Source: Zygnema cylindricum (Eukaryota > Streptophyta > Zygnematophyceae > Zygnematales > Zygnemataceae). From it: 59,956 nt of DNA. Below, in pieces: positions 35,950 through 47,300 of the stretch. Numbering within the stretch: position 1 is the stretch's first letter; the number at the start of each line of letters is the position of its first letter. The stretch spans positions 1-59,956 of the forward strand of contig JBBHKE010002894.1 in NCBI GenBank assembly GCA_037447655.1. The letters run 5' to 3'. The position numbers and the translations under genes are program-made. The notes beneath the pieces were generated by a model that was given only the letters and a program-made list of their open reading frames with translations, did no database searches and had not been told where the DNA came from.

Positions 35950-36696
35950 TAGTCCTACCAGATCATAGTCCTACCAGGTCGTGGAGGTGGCAGTGGGGCT
36001 AGAGAGACTATGGCAAGTTGTCGTTGTTTCCTTCATGGTGAGTGGAAGGCCCTCCACGCCGAGCATGAGGTCGGGTGGTTAGTGATTCTTTCACACCGCA
36101 TGGTCTATCTAGGCCATCAAATGTCCTGTCCTCATATCGTTGAGCTTTTCATTTGGGTCGTGTTGATGAGCTTTCTCGAGCGGTTGAGGCCTTCTACCCA
36201 TTCATCCCTGCTCCCCGGTCTTCGTCCACCATTGAGGTTCTTCGAGCTCTTCATCCCCCCACACCCACCCCTTTATCCCCTTCTATTCACGCCTTTGAGT
36301 CTTTTGAGAGTTTTATTATGGATCGCTTTCATCAAGGCCCTTGCATCTTCTCCTCAGCTTTCAACGGGGAGTCCATCGGGCATAGTGCATGAGTTGTTTC
36401 GCGATGTTTTGCCTCCTAAATCGGGTGCTCAAGGTTTTGATGTGTTCTTTCAAGTATGTTCGTTTATTCCAAGAGGGGTTGTTCCCCCTCGGATTTTATG
36501 ATCTTCTCACGGCAATCCGCCTTGTGGTTGTTGCTAAACCTAATAGAGGGATCCTCCCTATTGCCTTTGTGGAAGTCTTAAACCAATTGTTGGCTCTTTC
36601 CATATATCTCCACCTGCTCCAACCAACATTTCATGATTATTTTTCTCCTCGTCAATTTGGTGTGGCCACTCGGGGAGGTTATAAGGTTGTGGTCAA
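35950..36696 (+). pseudogene. Non-LTR retrotransposon reverse transcriptase fragment
   Basis: Frames alternate. 36153-36392 and 36389-36730 give IRLVVVAKPNRGILPIAFVEVLNQL, then FHDYFSPRQFGVATRGGYKVVV, the PKPNGG/RPIA and QFGVATRGGCE blocks of plant non-LTR (LINE-like) RTs. It is truncated within RT by the LTR at 36697. The LTR/LINE fragments here predate the younger insertion. Confidence 0.75.
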
Positions 36697-37662
36697 TGCA
36701 CAGAATATAAAGCTTACTAGAAGCCTCTAAGATAATTTTGAGTGCCCCTCTTCCCCCTAGAACAACTACCACCTTGGCAGGCAATAACTTTGATTACCTT
36801 CACCCATGTGAAGGCATGACTCTTCTGAGCCAAAATAAAAAAAAAAACAGTCAAAACGCCCAACTAGGCGATTAATTATTAAGTGGCAAAAAATGCCAAT
36901 ATTTATACAAACTCTCTCAAAGAGAGGCGGCTATCTACCAAAAAATCTAAGTCCTAAAACCCCTCTCTAAACCCCTTAGTACTAGAGTATGGAGCCAATT
37001 AGAAGACTGTTCAGTATAAAATACTCCGATCGATGTACTTCTTGTACCGCCACTAAACGACATGGCCATGGAGCGGACGCCTATCACTCCCGCACTTGTC
37101 TCCGTGTTTTCTGCAAATCCTAGTAACCTCTAGAAGGATGCCATTTGTCGTTTGATGACGTGACGCCCGCAAACAGCTAAGGCGGCCATTCCGGGATGAC
37201 GGCGTAAATGTGATCCGTCCGATATTAACCGGCTTTTAATACAAGCCTCCCAAACAAATGTTCGTGACATTTGTTCCGTGTGGATTTTTATTTACAACTG
37301 ACTATATGCTTCAATATTCAATTTTATGAGTTAAATGCAATTCTTTGTGAGTTCATGTATAAATAGGTATCGCACCCAGGTCCTTGTCTATAGGATACCG
37401 CTAACGGCTACCGGCTACCATAGGTATCAAGATCAACTCCTGATTCGGTAACCTATTTGGTAAGGACTAACTTAGTTTGTTTCCTGTCTCCTTGGACAGT
37501 ATGGGCAGCCATGTCTCCAACTCCCTCTCCAGTCTTCAGTGACTATAACAAGTATAAAGACTTGAGAGCTGAGTGAGAGGCATGCTGCCTTTACTATCTT
37601 ACTTTTTTATTTTGATCTAACCAGACCTAGAAAATACTTTACAAAAACCTCAGATTTACACA
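36697..37662 (-). repeat. E4 3' LTR inserted in the non-LTR RT
   Basis: Begins TGCACAGAATATAAAG and ends ATTTACACA, followed by the polypurine tract complement CTCCCTTTATTTTCTAG. It contains a TATA-like TTTATAC (about 36900) and a GTAC-rich stretch at 37010-37065. Confidence 0.82.
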
Positions 37663-37675
37663 CTCCCTTTATTTT

Positions 37676-38230
37676 CTAGTCACTCTTTTCTTTTAGTCCA
37701 CATTTTTCTATGTAAAATTTTAGTTTAGGGGATGGAACTGGTTTTGTCATCATATCTGCAACCATTTCCCCATCTTGTTTATACTCCAGACTTATAATTT
37801 TGTTCTCTCCCTTTTCTCTCACAAAGCTCAACTTGATATCCATATGTTTAGCTTTAAAATGGTGTTTTGGGTTAGCTGCAATAGCAATGGCAGTTTGATT
37901 ATCACAGAACATCTTATGAACTCCCGCCTTCATGAACCCAAGTTCTTGCAAAAGAGACTTCACCCACATTAGTTCTTTCACAGCAGAACAAGAGGCCATG
38001 TACTCAGCCTCCATAGTGGACAGAGCAACCACCTTTTGTTGCTTACTACTCCAACAGCAAGCACCATTCCCAACATATAAAACATATCCAGATGTACACC
38101 TCCTCATTGGAGCATCCCCATAGTTGGCATCACTCCAAGTAGTGATGTCAGTATTCTCCCCTCCCAGATGCAACCAAAGATCTCGAGTTCCTCTAACCTC
38201 ATAACCCTTTTAGCTGCCTCACATTTGAAA
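37676..38230 (-). pseudogene. E4 RNase H, intact domain of a truncated element
   Basis: The best-preserved RNase H in the window: TTWSDANYGDAPMRR, ALSTMEAEYMA, CDNQTAIAIA, HMDIKLSFV and VADMMTKPV, 165 codons without a break (37676-38173). Homology ends near 38230, so RT, integrase, gag and the 5' LTR are missing. Confidence 0.88.
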
Positions 38231-39499
38231 TGCATCCTCCATATGCGTACACAAACGCAACAGACAACATTTAGGGATCCGTGAAAATCACAACTCACCC
38301 TAAGACAATGCATGATATAACAAACATAACATTAAGGTTTGATGGAGTAATCAACATAAACAAACCTTACGATAACATCTAAGGTTTGATAGAATAATCA
38401 ACATAACAAACCCTAGGACAAATGCATTAACAATGCATATCAAACACATATATAAAATAACATAAATAAATGATAACAAACAAATGCATCACACATAAAC
38501 AAAAGTATAATCAAAGTATAATAAAATAATCATTATATCATTCAAAGTGCATGACCTAATCGACAACCCTAAAATACTACATCTTTGGTCCCCACTTTAC
38601 TAACCAGCATTGATGATTTCGCTAACAAAGCTCATAGCTATATATACACTTGTGAGCTGCCAACAAATCACTAACTGTCAAAATATCCAACATAACTTCC
38701 ACTAAAACATAATATCCTATTACGACAAAATCCTAACTGGAAAGTACGTAACTATCATTATCTCCTATAACCTACTATTAAGAATAAACTAATCGTAAGC
38801 ATACACCTGAAAGTCAAGCAATCGTAAGCGTACACTTGTCTGCAAATACGACACATAAATTAAAGTGTCGATATCCTCATTAATCACGTAAAATATAACT
38901 ATTTTAATCAACACTAAATCATAAGTTCGCATAAAACAAAATATTGATGTTCAAATAATTACACCGACGCGTCCGCAAAATACGCGTCATAAGCGACAAC
39001 TCGCTTAGTCACTTGTAGATAAATCCATGTAGTGAACCGACATCGCATATGTACGGTCCACTAGATAATGCGTCATAAAAAACAATGTGATCTCTTTAAA
39101 AATATTGGCGGACGCCGTCCGCCCTCCACGTGTACCTCGAACCACTGCCGAAATTAATCCGTACCTTCTAAATCTTTTCCGTACTGAATATGCGTTGTTT
39201 GCAATAAATGCGCCTGTCGCAAACTGTTTTGTACGTGCGACGTACTATTTTAACTTGTCGCATTCTATTTTGTACGTGCGACGTACTATTTTAACTTTTG
39301 GAATATTTACATCGGATCGCTTCGCGATCCGCCGTCGATTTCACTTACGCATTCGACGCCACTCAATTACTCCATTAATTTTACTCATGCATTTAATTCC
39401 CCTATCGGCAAATCCTTTCGAACCTCCACATTATATCAGGTAATTACATACGCATGCGCACGCATGTACGAAACTGAATCTTCCAAAAACAACAGTCTT
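38231..39499. other. AT-rich filler inside the composite
   Basis: No gene. It contains a diverged tandem repeat of about 54 bp at 38332-38420 (AAGGTTTGAT...AATCAACATAA) and a 43-bp direct duplication at about 39220-39298 (TTTTGTACGTGCGACGTACT). The source is not recognised. Confidence 0.6.
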
Positions 39500-40782
39500 T
39501 CTTTCTTCTAACAGTTTCAGATCAACCAATCCTAGAAGAGTAGTAGTGACTATCCTCCCATCCCCGTACTCTAACGGTGGGAATCTTTCTTATCTTAGTG
39601 AACAGGTGTTTATCGTTACACATGTGAATAGAGGCACTTGAATCTACAATCTAGCCTGCTTAACCTTTCAATCCACCGAAAGCACATTTATGATTTCATG
39701 GAATTTTGACCTCGTTTTTCGCCTCCAACTCCTCATTGAATAAGAGCTCGTCGTCCTTGTCCTCGGATTCCGCCTCATGTACCTGTGTCAGAAGGGCATT
39801 TTTCTTTCCTCTCGGGGGTCCACTTGTCTGCCCCTCCATTAACGGCAGCTCGGTTAACTTAGTGCACTCCGCCATATATTGCCCTGGTTTCTTACAAAAG
39901 TGGCACAAACCCTTGGGAGCCCTTGGTCCGAACTCGTCGATCTGATTTTTCTGCCCCCCCCCCCCCTATAATTTCCGACTGGTTTCCTGGAATCATTGTT
40001 CCTCCAATCGGTCCCAGCTGCCCAGGCTTGCCCACTCTTTCCTCCCCTTCGGATCTCAATCGTATTCTTCAGAACAAGAATCATCCCTAACACTGAATTC
40101 CATATCCACCTTGAGTCTTGTAAGTCGTGCACACGGTTGACTATGTTCTCAAACTCATCTGGTAACTTCATGAGCAAGCACTTAACCTTCATCTTTTCAG
40201 TTTCAACCTGTCCAGCACTCTCTAGCTCCATAAAAAGTGTTGCGAGCTCATTACAAAAAACCAACATCTTCCCCCCATTGTATACATATGCGTTAATTTT
40301 CTGATCAGCCAACTGCTGTTGCTGAATCGTACCACTTTGGTACATTTCTATGTGAGCCACCCACAGATCGGATGCACTCTCTACCTGCAAATGAGGAGAT
40401 GCAAGCTCTTGAGTAAGATGGCGGAGGATGAAGTGCTTTGCTGCCATATTGTTGTAGTCCGAGGTATCGGTATCATTCTCCTCGTTCCTCCGAATAGGTG
40501 ACATGTATGTCGAACCGGTTGCTATTGGTGTGACCGTCTCTTTTTTTTATTTTGTCCACCACCTCCCCTTCTTTTGTCACCTCGGTTGGAGATAGATCTG
40601 AATCTCTGGTGAATCTGCTTCCTGTAAACCCTAGAGGGATCCCAAGACTGGATAGACGCCTCACCCATTCACTCATTATTCCCCAAAACCTTTTCTCACA
40701 TAGAGCTCCTGTCATCATACTTTCCCAATATTTGAAGCCAGTTCCATTGAAGATAGATTCCCTAAAGGGTGGGCCCATAACC
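39500..40782 (-). pseudogene. E2 outer Gag region with full primer-binding site
   Basis: A second minus-strand copy of the sequence at about 30694-31976. Gag is in the ORFs 40473-40787 and 39854-40504 (SGTIQQQQLADQKINAYVYNGGKM, LLMKLPDEFENIVNRVHDL). The knuckle is at 39696-39908 (CHFCKKPGQYMAEC, His replaced by Gln). A PBS matching the 15-base half-tRNA site lies at 40768-40782, next to the right LTR. Confidence 0.85.
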
Positions 40783-41851
40783 TGCAACTTTAAGACCTCT
40801 ATAGGTCCTCAGAGTAGGCAGTTCACACGAAGCCTCTAGGATAACCCTGATCCCTTTGTGTTTCAGCAAGAATAAATATCACCTTAATAGTCAAAAACTT
40901 TGACCACCTTCACCCTTATGAAGGCAAGACTCCCCTGAGTCTATAGCAAAAAGAATCTGTGAATTTGCTCTCCTGAGCAGTAAGTTATAGCTGGTCAAAA
41001 ATGACCTTTATATTTATAAGCTCTCTTAGAGAGAGGTACCTCAATGTCACTAAGTCTTGGTCTGCCTACTCACGACGACCTACTACTAAACCCTAGTCCA
41101 ATAGGAACACTATATAGTACAAGAAGGTACAATGGGTGATGTGCTTATTGTGCGTCTATTGTACGACATAGTGTAGAAGGTAACACCTCTCAAATTGGGA
41201 GCCATGGTTCCTTCTCCCATCTTCTCCGCTATCAAATAATGCGGCGCCACGTGGTACCGCGTGACGCTATCTCCGAATGCCGCCAAAAGCTCACTTTGGT
41301 TGGCGGCTAGAATGCTGGCCGTCCGATCAAAACATATTTTACATGGTTCAGATTCGCGTACGTGCATGAATTGTTCCTCTTTGTTAGTTTGGTGTTAATT
41401 AGTCGGTTCGTTAATGTTTATATATCTTTGAAATCCGTCACGTGTATCGTTTTCTAGTGCCTTAATTCTTAAAGCGCTCGACTATATAAAATCTAGAGGT
41501 CGCAGGTTCAAATCCGGACTTGGACAATATTTTGGTAAAATATCATCTACTTCAAAATCTGCCACTTTCTAAATATTGTGGCAGCCATGGCTTGCCTTTG
41601 ATCCTTACTCTCTCTCTCTTTAAAGTATAACTAAAATAGAGGAGTGAACTATTAATTACCTATTTTCAACAACAAATGTCCGTCTCTTTCTAGACAGCAC
41701 AGGCAACCATGGCTCTAGCTCCCTCTTCAACATTCAATGACTGCGACAAGTGTGGGAGTTGATGATAGGAGTTAGAGGCTGACTGCCTCGGCTTCTTTTC
41801 TACATTTCATTTTAGACCTAGAAAATACTAAAAGAACCATTAACTTCTACA
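40783..41851 (-). repeat. E2 right LTR (5' LTR)
   Basis: Plus-strand ends are TGCAACTTTAAG and AACTTCTACA, then GATAT. It is close to the left LTR throughout and carries the tRNA-like module at 41456-41524 (B box GGTTCAAATCC at 41505-41515). Confidence 0.9.
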
Positions 41852-41856
41852 GATAT

Positions 41857-43769
41857 CATTATTGACAAAGCCTTGGACATCTACATTGTCACAAAAAACT
41901 TGATATCTACAACTGTCTTTGTTTTTGTAGACATCACTAATTGTCAAAAATTTTGTAGTTGTCTTCGTCTATCACAAGTTATACCTTCGTCTACGACAGT
42001 GACTTGTAAAAGTTCCAATTTAATTTTCGCAAATTGGGACGCTTTACGAATAATACAGAGTATCTTCACTAAAATCCAAAATACCACTTTAAAGAGGTTA
42101 CATGGGCACACCCTGTTAAAATTGCCACGAAAAGTTACAATCTAACTCTATGTGAATCTTAACGGAAGTGCGACGAAACTACAAAGGATATTGTGCGGAA
42201 AACATCGCCACTATATGGAGTGGGAATGTCAACATGGAATATCGGCAAAATATTAATGTCTACAAAAATGTTGGATTCCATGGGACATGATTAAACGACA
42301 TGTACATAATCAAAGTACACAACTGTCGCTATTTTGTAAACGTCATCAATTGTCGCGAGTTTTGTAGTCGTCTACAATCTTCACAAATTACACCCACGTC
42401 TACATCCGTCACAATCTAAAGTAACGATTTTATTTCTTTTCATCGGAATGCTTTGAAATTAGTACGGACAATCTTCGCTAAAAAACAAAGTAACAAGACT
42501 AAGTTTCGGTTACATGGGAAAGTGCCCTAACCAGTATTGAAATTTAAAATAACATGCGAAACATACTTAATAAAAATGAGATGTCACGTCGAAGTGATGT
42601 ATTTGAAACGAGTTTCCTGTACATCACACTAATTTCGACGAATATATTAACACTAAATAAAACTTTCCATGTTAGCTTAATTCTATTTGACTGTTATTAA
42701 CACTAACTTATGATTTTGGGCCGGAAAAAGTCGTGACAAAATTAGAGTTATTAACACTAATAACGATTAGCGGTGTAGACGTCTACTAGGCCTTCAATAC
42801 ACATCACTAATAAAATAATAATATACATATATATAAATAAAATAATAAAAAAAACTCAAAGCTCAAAACTAAAAAAGAAAAATCAAAAATATTCCAAACA
42901 AACTCAAACTCAAACTCAAACTTTCACGGGCAAATTCCTTTGTTCCTGTTTTTTAGTTTTGCCCGTTAAGTCCACGCGTCATAAAATTGAAGGCCACTGG
43001 TTTTCTCGTTATCCCAATCATTTGACTCTTGGGGTCTATCTTTGTAGTGCGCACTTTGCAAATCACGTGTGAAGCCACTTTGATTTTGAAAGTACCTTCA
43101 ATTTTGTCTTTTCTAAGAATAACGTGTTTTTTGCGCAGAAGCCAGCTTCAAAAATCTCCACTCAGATTGGCCAGGTGGGCTCACAGACTTGTCAGCGTCA
43201 TTTTTGTCGTGTAGCAATGTCACTCGGAGTTGATCCGAGATAGCTGCTGGGTGGGTACAATTCGCCTTTTGTATTTCAAGCCACGTCATCTTTTTTGGAA
43301 GCAACCAAGAAACTTCAAGTTGACCAGAATGTCGGTGTCCAGTGATTTTCGAGTTTAAAATTTGAATTTCAGAGACTTCTTTCCAGAAAAGACAAAAATC
43401 CAGTTTGAGTTGACCAAGACAAATATCTTCCCAAGGCCACCGACTTTATCCGATACAGGAGATCGTAAGGAGGTTCACATGAATCTAATACCATTTAAAT
43501 TGCTGAGCTGTACACGTGCGAAGCAAGTCGAGCTAGACACACACGTGCCAAAAAAATTAAGCATGACAGTGCATTTCCATCCGTACGAGCTGACTGTCAG
43601 TAAAGCGTGCGACTTGGTCGCACACAAATGAACGGTACATTCCACACGTCTCGAAGATGCACAAAATTTTAGAAAGTTGCAATTTATTGGATACGATTTC
43701 GCGGTAAAAAGTAATGTTTTTCAGTGTTCGGTACATCGTGTACGGTACAGTACTGTACAATATAGTACA
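41857..43769. other. Gene-free sequence right of E2
   Basis: No supported coding sequence. Diverged direct repeats link about 41930-42015 with 42345-42425 (both TTTTGTAGT(T/C)GTCT followed by TCACAA(A/G)TTA). A sequence like one MITE end (TTAACACTAATAACGATTAGCGGTG) sits at 42751-42775 without an evident partner. Confidence 0.5.
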
Positions 43770-44003
43770 GTACAGTACACCGTGCATCGCTATTAGAGTT
43801 AATAATTTTTTCGCCACTTAAAATATCTTTTCTCCGTACATATTTGTCGGATTTTTAATTTAAGATCGCCGATCGGAAGCTGAGAATCTTACCTTTCAAT
43901 CGCAACCGTCAGATCCGAAATCCGACATGTGTGTACGGAGAAAAGATGTTTTTAGTGGCGAATAAAACATTAACACTAATAGCGATTCGCGGTGTACCGT
44001 ACA
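43770..44003. mobile_element. Fold-back MITE copy 1
   Basis: Two arms of about 80 bp in inverted orientation: the left arm begins CACCGTGCATCGCTATTAG and continues CTTTTCTCCGTACA...TTGTCGGAT; the right arm is its complement and ends GCGATTCGCGGTG. They flank a centre of about 60 bp containing CGGAAGCTGAGAATC. Both ends run into alternating GTAC palindromes. There is no ORF. Confidence 0.82.
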
Positions 44004-45830
44004 GTACATTAATGTACGGTACTGTACTGTACAACAATGTTCCTCGACGAAGAGGGTGTCCGATTTCGGCGGAAGTTGAATTTTTTGACCAAAACTCCAA
44101 AAGGAATATTTCGGCTTGCAATCGTTTCTCTGTCACTGTACGGACACAATTTTATTCGACCTGTGCCAATCTCTATTGCACGTGTGAAAGCGATATTTTC
44201 CGATACATGTCGTACTATCCCTACGGCCTTCATTTACCGCCAGAAACACGCATCAACGGTCGCGATTTCCTCTCCGTCGAAAAAACGAGGCGGAAAAAAA
44301 TCAGAAATGCTCCAAAATTATGAACCCGGCGACAAAACCTGGTGACATAGAAGATTCGCACAGTGTGACGTCACTTTTCACTTTTGTCTCGTCCAGCTCA
44401 TCGAAGATTCCGTCCGTACATCCAACTATCTTGTCCGTCGATACCAGAAGCAACCAAAAAACAAAAAAGAAAAAAAAGGAAAAGAAAAAGAAAGACAAAA
44501 AAAAAGGGATTAGGGGAAAATTTAAATGTGGCCGACGTCACATGTACCATACCGTTTCAACTGTACTGTACCGTACCGTTTCAACGGTACCGTACCGTAC
44601 CATTGAGTTTGTTACACAGTTTAAAAACTGTCACGTAACTCATGGAAACTTTCCTTTTTTGCTTCAAAAATTCCAATTTAACAAAACTACACAAACTACA
44701 TTTACTGTTTTTTTTTTTTTTTTTTTTCCCATGGATAGAGGTGAAGCTCCATCAGACGAAAAGTGAGACGACAGTAGTTATAAAAATTCGTACTCTTTCG
44801 TACCATGCCGTACTCAATTTTCTGTTTTTTACAACAAAACAACATTACAGAAGATCCGACCAAAGATCCTCCAGAGGCCCGTGACTAATATTGGCCGTTG
44901 GAATCATAGCTCAAAAGTAGGTGAAAGTACACCCATACAATATGCCTATTGTACGCAAAAAATACAATATACCCTTAAGACCCATATTGTATTAGCCTCA
45001 AAATGAAATAAAATAGTAACAGGGTTGAGTTGCACATGGATCGATAGAGAATTAAACGTCATGTCTAAATTTGAAAAAAAAAACGGACCAAAAAAACTTT
45101 TTCTGTGAGTTTTGAGCAACTTTTTATTTAAACCGTCAGATTCGGACGATCGGAAGGTCGCTGATCAAAGTAGCGACTTAAGACGATCACATGAAAAGCC
45201 CATAACACAACTTACGATGAAGGCGCCGACAAAAGACCTACAATAGAAATGCCTATTTTTGAACTATGGTTGGAATACTAATAAATAGTAAACAAATAAT
45301 AATACTAATAATACTAATAAATAGTACTAAGAAATGGGTATTCATCCGCGAAACAATCGCTCCATACTGTATTGTGTTTGGCTGCCCACCTCAGGATTGG
45401 TGGCTGGTAAAATACAGTGCGTGTAAAAAATATACACATGGATAAAATTGAAACGTGTAACGATGGATTACCACACAAATTGAAACACGTGGCACACGCC
45501 ATATGCTCCGGGCAAAGGTAGACGCGAGTCCACCGAAATCCAACCGAAAATCATTGCTTAAAGATATTTCGTACGATCTTTCGGTACGCACTTTATGCAA
45601 TCCTTTCCGCTTCGTCTTTTCGGTTTTCCCGCTCTTTTTGCTATCGTCGTACGCAAGTACATAGTACATGGTACGAAAGTACATGGTAAGCAAACGAAGA
45701 TTTTATAATTAAAATTGGTCAGTGTGAAAATCTTTGACGATTTGTAATATTCGATCTTAATTTACGTGGAGCCACTCAAAGTAGAACAAGTACACGACAG
45801 GTTGTTTACACTCACCAACCGATGGCTTAT
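44004..45830. other. Gene-free sequence with GTAC-rich tracts
   Basis: ORFs here are short and overlapping with no recognised domain. Notable are a GTACCGTACCG-rich stretch at 44540-44603, poly(T) at 44708-44727, and a segment (44730-44900) that recurs with divergence upstream of C3 at 55065-55240, so the chitinase duplications extended this far upstream. Confidence 0.5.
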
Positions 45831-46065
45831 ACAGTACATCGTGTATCGCTATTACTCTTATTAGTGTTGATATTGTTTTTGCCACTTAAAACATCTTTTC
45901 TCCGAACACACTTGTCGGATTTTCAATTTGAGACCGCCAATCGGAAGCTGAGAATCTTACCTTTCAATCGCAACCGTCAGATTCACAATCCGACAAGTGT
46001 TTACTAAGAAAAGATGTTTTAAGGGGCAAAAAAACATTAATACTAATAGCGATACAAGGCGTAGT
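45831..46065. mobile_element. Fold-back MITE copy 2, in chitinase C1 upstream region
   Basis: Same arms and centre as 43770-44003 (CATCGTGTATCGCTATTA, CTTTTCTCCGAACACACTTGTCGG, CGGAAGCTGAGAATCTTACC, TACTAATAGCGATAC). It is absent from the equivalent positions of chitinase copies C2 and C3, so it came in after, or independently of, the duplication. Confidence 0.82.
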
Positions 46066-46069
46066 CCAT

Positions 46070-46669
46070 AATATTACAGCAAGTACTGTACGGTTAGCCG
46101 TGATGTTATCCGTACAATTACAGAAACCTCCCGATGTAACATCGGCCAAACTGATAACCAGATATGCGAAATTTAAAAGAAGAGGCTTATTTAAGGAATA
46201 TTCGCATGGAATATCAGCCTCCGTACTTAAATCCAACCATATTAAAGAGAAACGATTCTTAAAAATGATTTTCTGGCGTCAGCATTTGTAAAGTTTTGAG
46301 ATAAGTTTTTCTTCTAGGTTTTTATTTTCTAACCCATTTTGAATTTTGATACATACACAAAAAAAAAAGCAAAATGAAAAAAATAGGAAAAAAAAAAAAC
46401 CCACCTCTCTTAATTCCTCACCCGCTTACTACAAATACCGACCTTTCTAAGTTCGTATCCATCTCTCTCTTCGCTCCTCTTCTACCTCGTTCCATTCCTT
46501 TTCCCCCTCCACTTCTATAATATTCTACCCAGCTTACCTTCTCTCCTCTCTCACAATCTCCCATTTCTCTCCTCTCTCCTCTCACAACTCCCTCTCCCAT
46601 ATTTTTACACCGCCTCTCGCTATCCTCCAACCTTCCCCCGTCCTCTTCTCCCTCTCCTCACCTCACACA
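46070..46669 (+). promoter_or_regulatory. Chitinase C1 upstream region and pyrimidine-rich leader
   Basis: The last 350 bp (from TTTTTCTTCTAGGTTTTTATT) is shared with C2 (51980-52313) and C3 (55830-56198). It ends in a CT-rich leader that probably is the 5' untranslated region. C2 keeps TATAAAA at 52072-52078 at a position where C1 and C3 have A-rich sequence without TATA. Confidence 0.55.
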
Positions 46670-47221
46670 ATGCCTTCGAACCATCCTGCATTTTCCTCCT
46701 CCTCTACCTCCCTTTCCACCTCCCTCCCTCTCTCCCTCCCCCTCTCCCTCCTCTTCTCCCTCCTCCTCCTCTCCCTCCCCCTCCCTTCCCTCCAGCAGCA
46801 GTGCAGCGCCACCGCGAAGTGCGGCGGCGGCCTCTGCTGCAGTCCGTACGGATGGTGCGGGTCCACGTCAGCATACTGCGGCAAGGGCTGCCAATCGCAA
46901 TGCGGCTGCGGCACCGGACCGAACTGCGGAGCGCTGTGCTGCAGCCAGTACGGCTACTGCGGATCTTCCGCCGCATATTGCGGAGCCGGATGTAACGCAA
47001 CCGGAGGAACATGTCCGGGAACTCCTAAAAAATCTCCTCCTCCTCCTCCTTCTGGCTCTGGCTCACAAGGAAAATGTGGCTCCGGACCCAATTGTGGGAC
47101 CCAATGTTGTAGTCAATATGGGTATTGTGGAACCACAGATCCTTATTGTGGAAGTGGGTGCAACTCAAATGGAGGAACTTGTCCGGGAGCTCCTAAGAAG
47201 TCTCCTCCTCCTCCACCTACT

Positions 47222-47300
<79 letters not shown>

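Larger units (their letters stand above)
26645..41851 (-). mobile_element. E2: 15.2-kb composite of copia elements with GATAT target duplication
   Basis: The outermost LTRs (26645-27710 and 40783-41851) are in the same minus orientation, are visibly closely related, and are flanked by the same 5-bp duplication GATAT (26640-26644 and 41852-41856). This suggests one original insertion later enlarged by nested insertions and rearrangement. The interior holds two minus-strand gag/PBS regions (31096-31976 and 39500-40782), one head-to-head plus-strand LTR-gag-protease (31977-34654), an assembly gap, an extra LTR, a non-LTR RT fragment and a truncated element. The full order is unusual and one gap is unresolved. 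Confidence 0.7.

Noticed and set aside
31977-40782. E3 as a simple nested insertion with target duplication CATAA
   Set aside because: The left side (CATAA at 31972-31976) fits, but no plus-orientation 3' LTR followed by CATAA exists; the right side is another minus-strand gag region.
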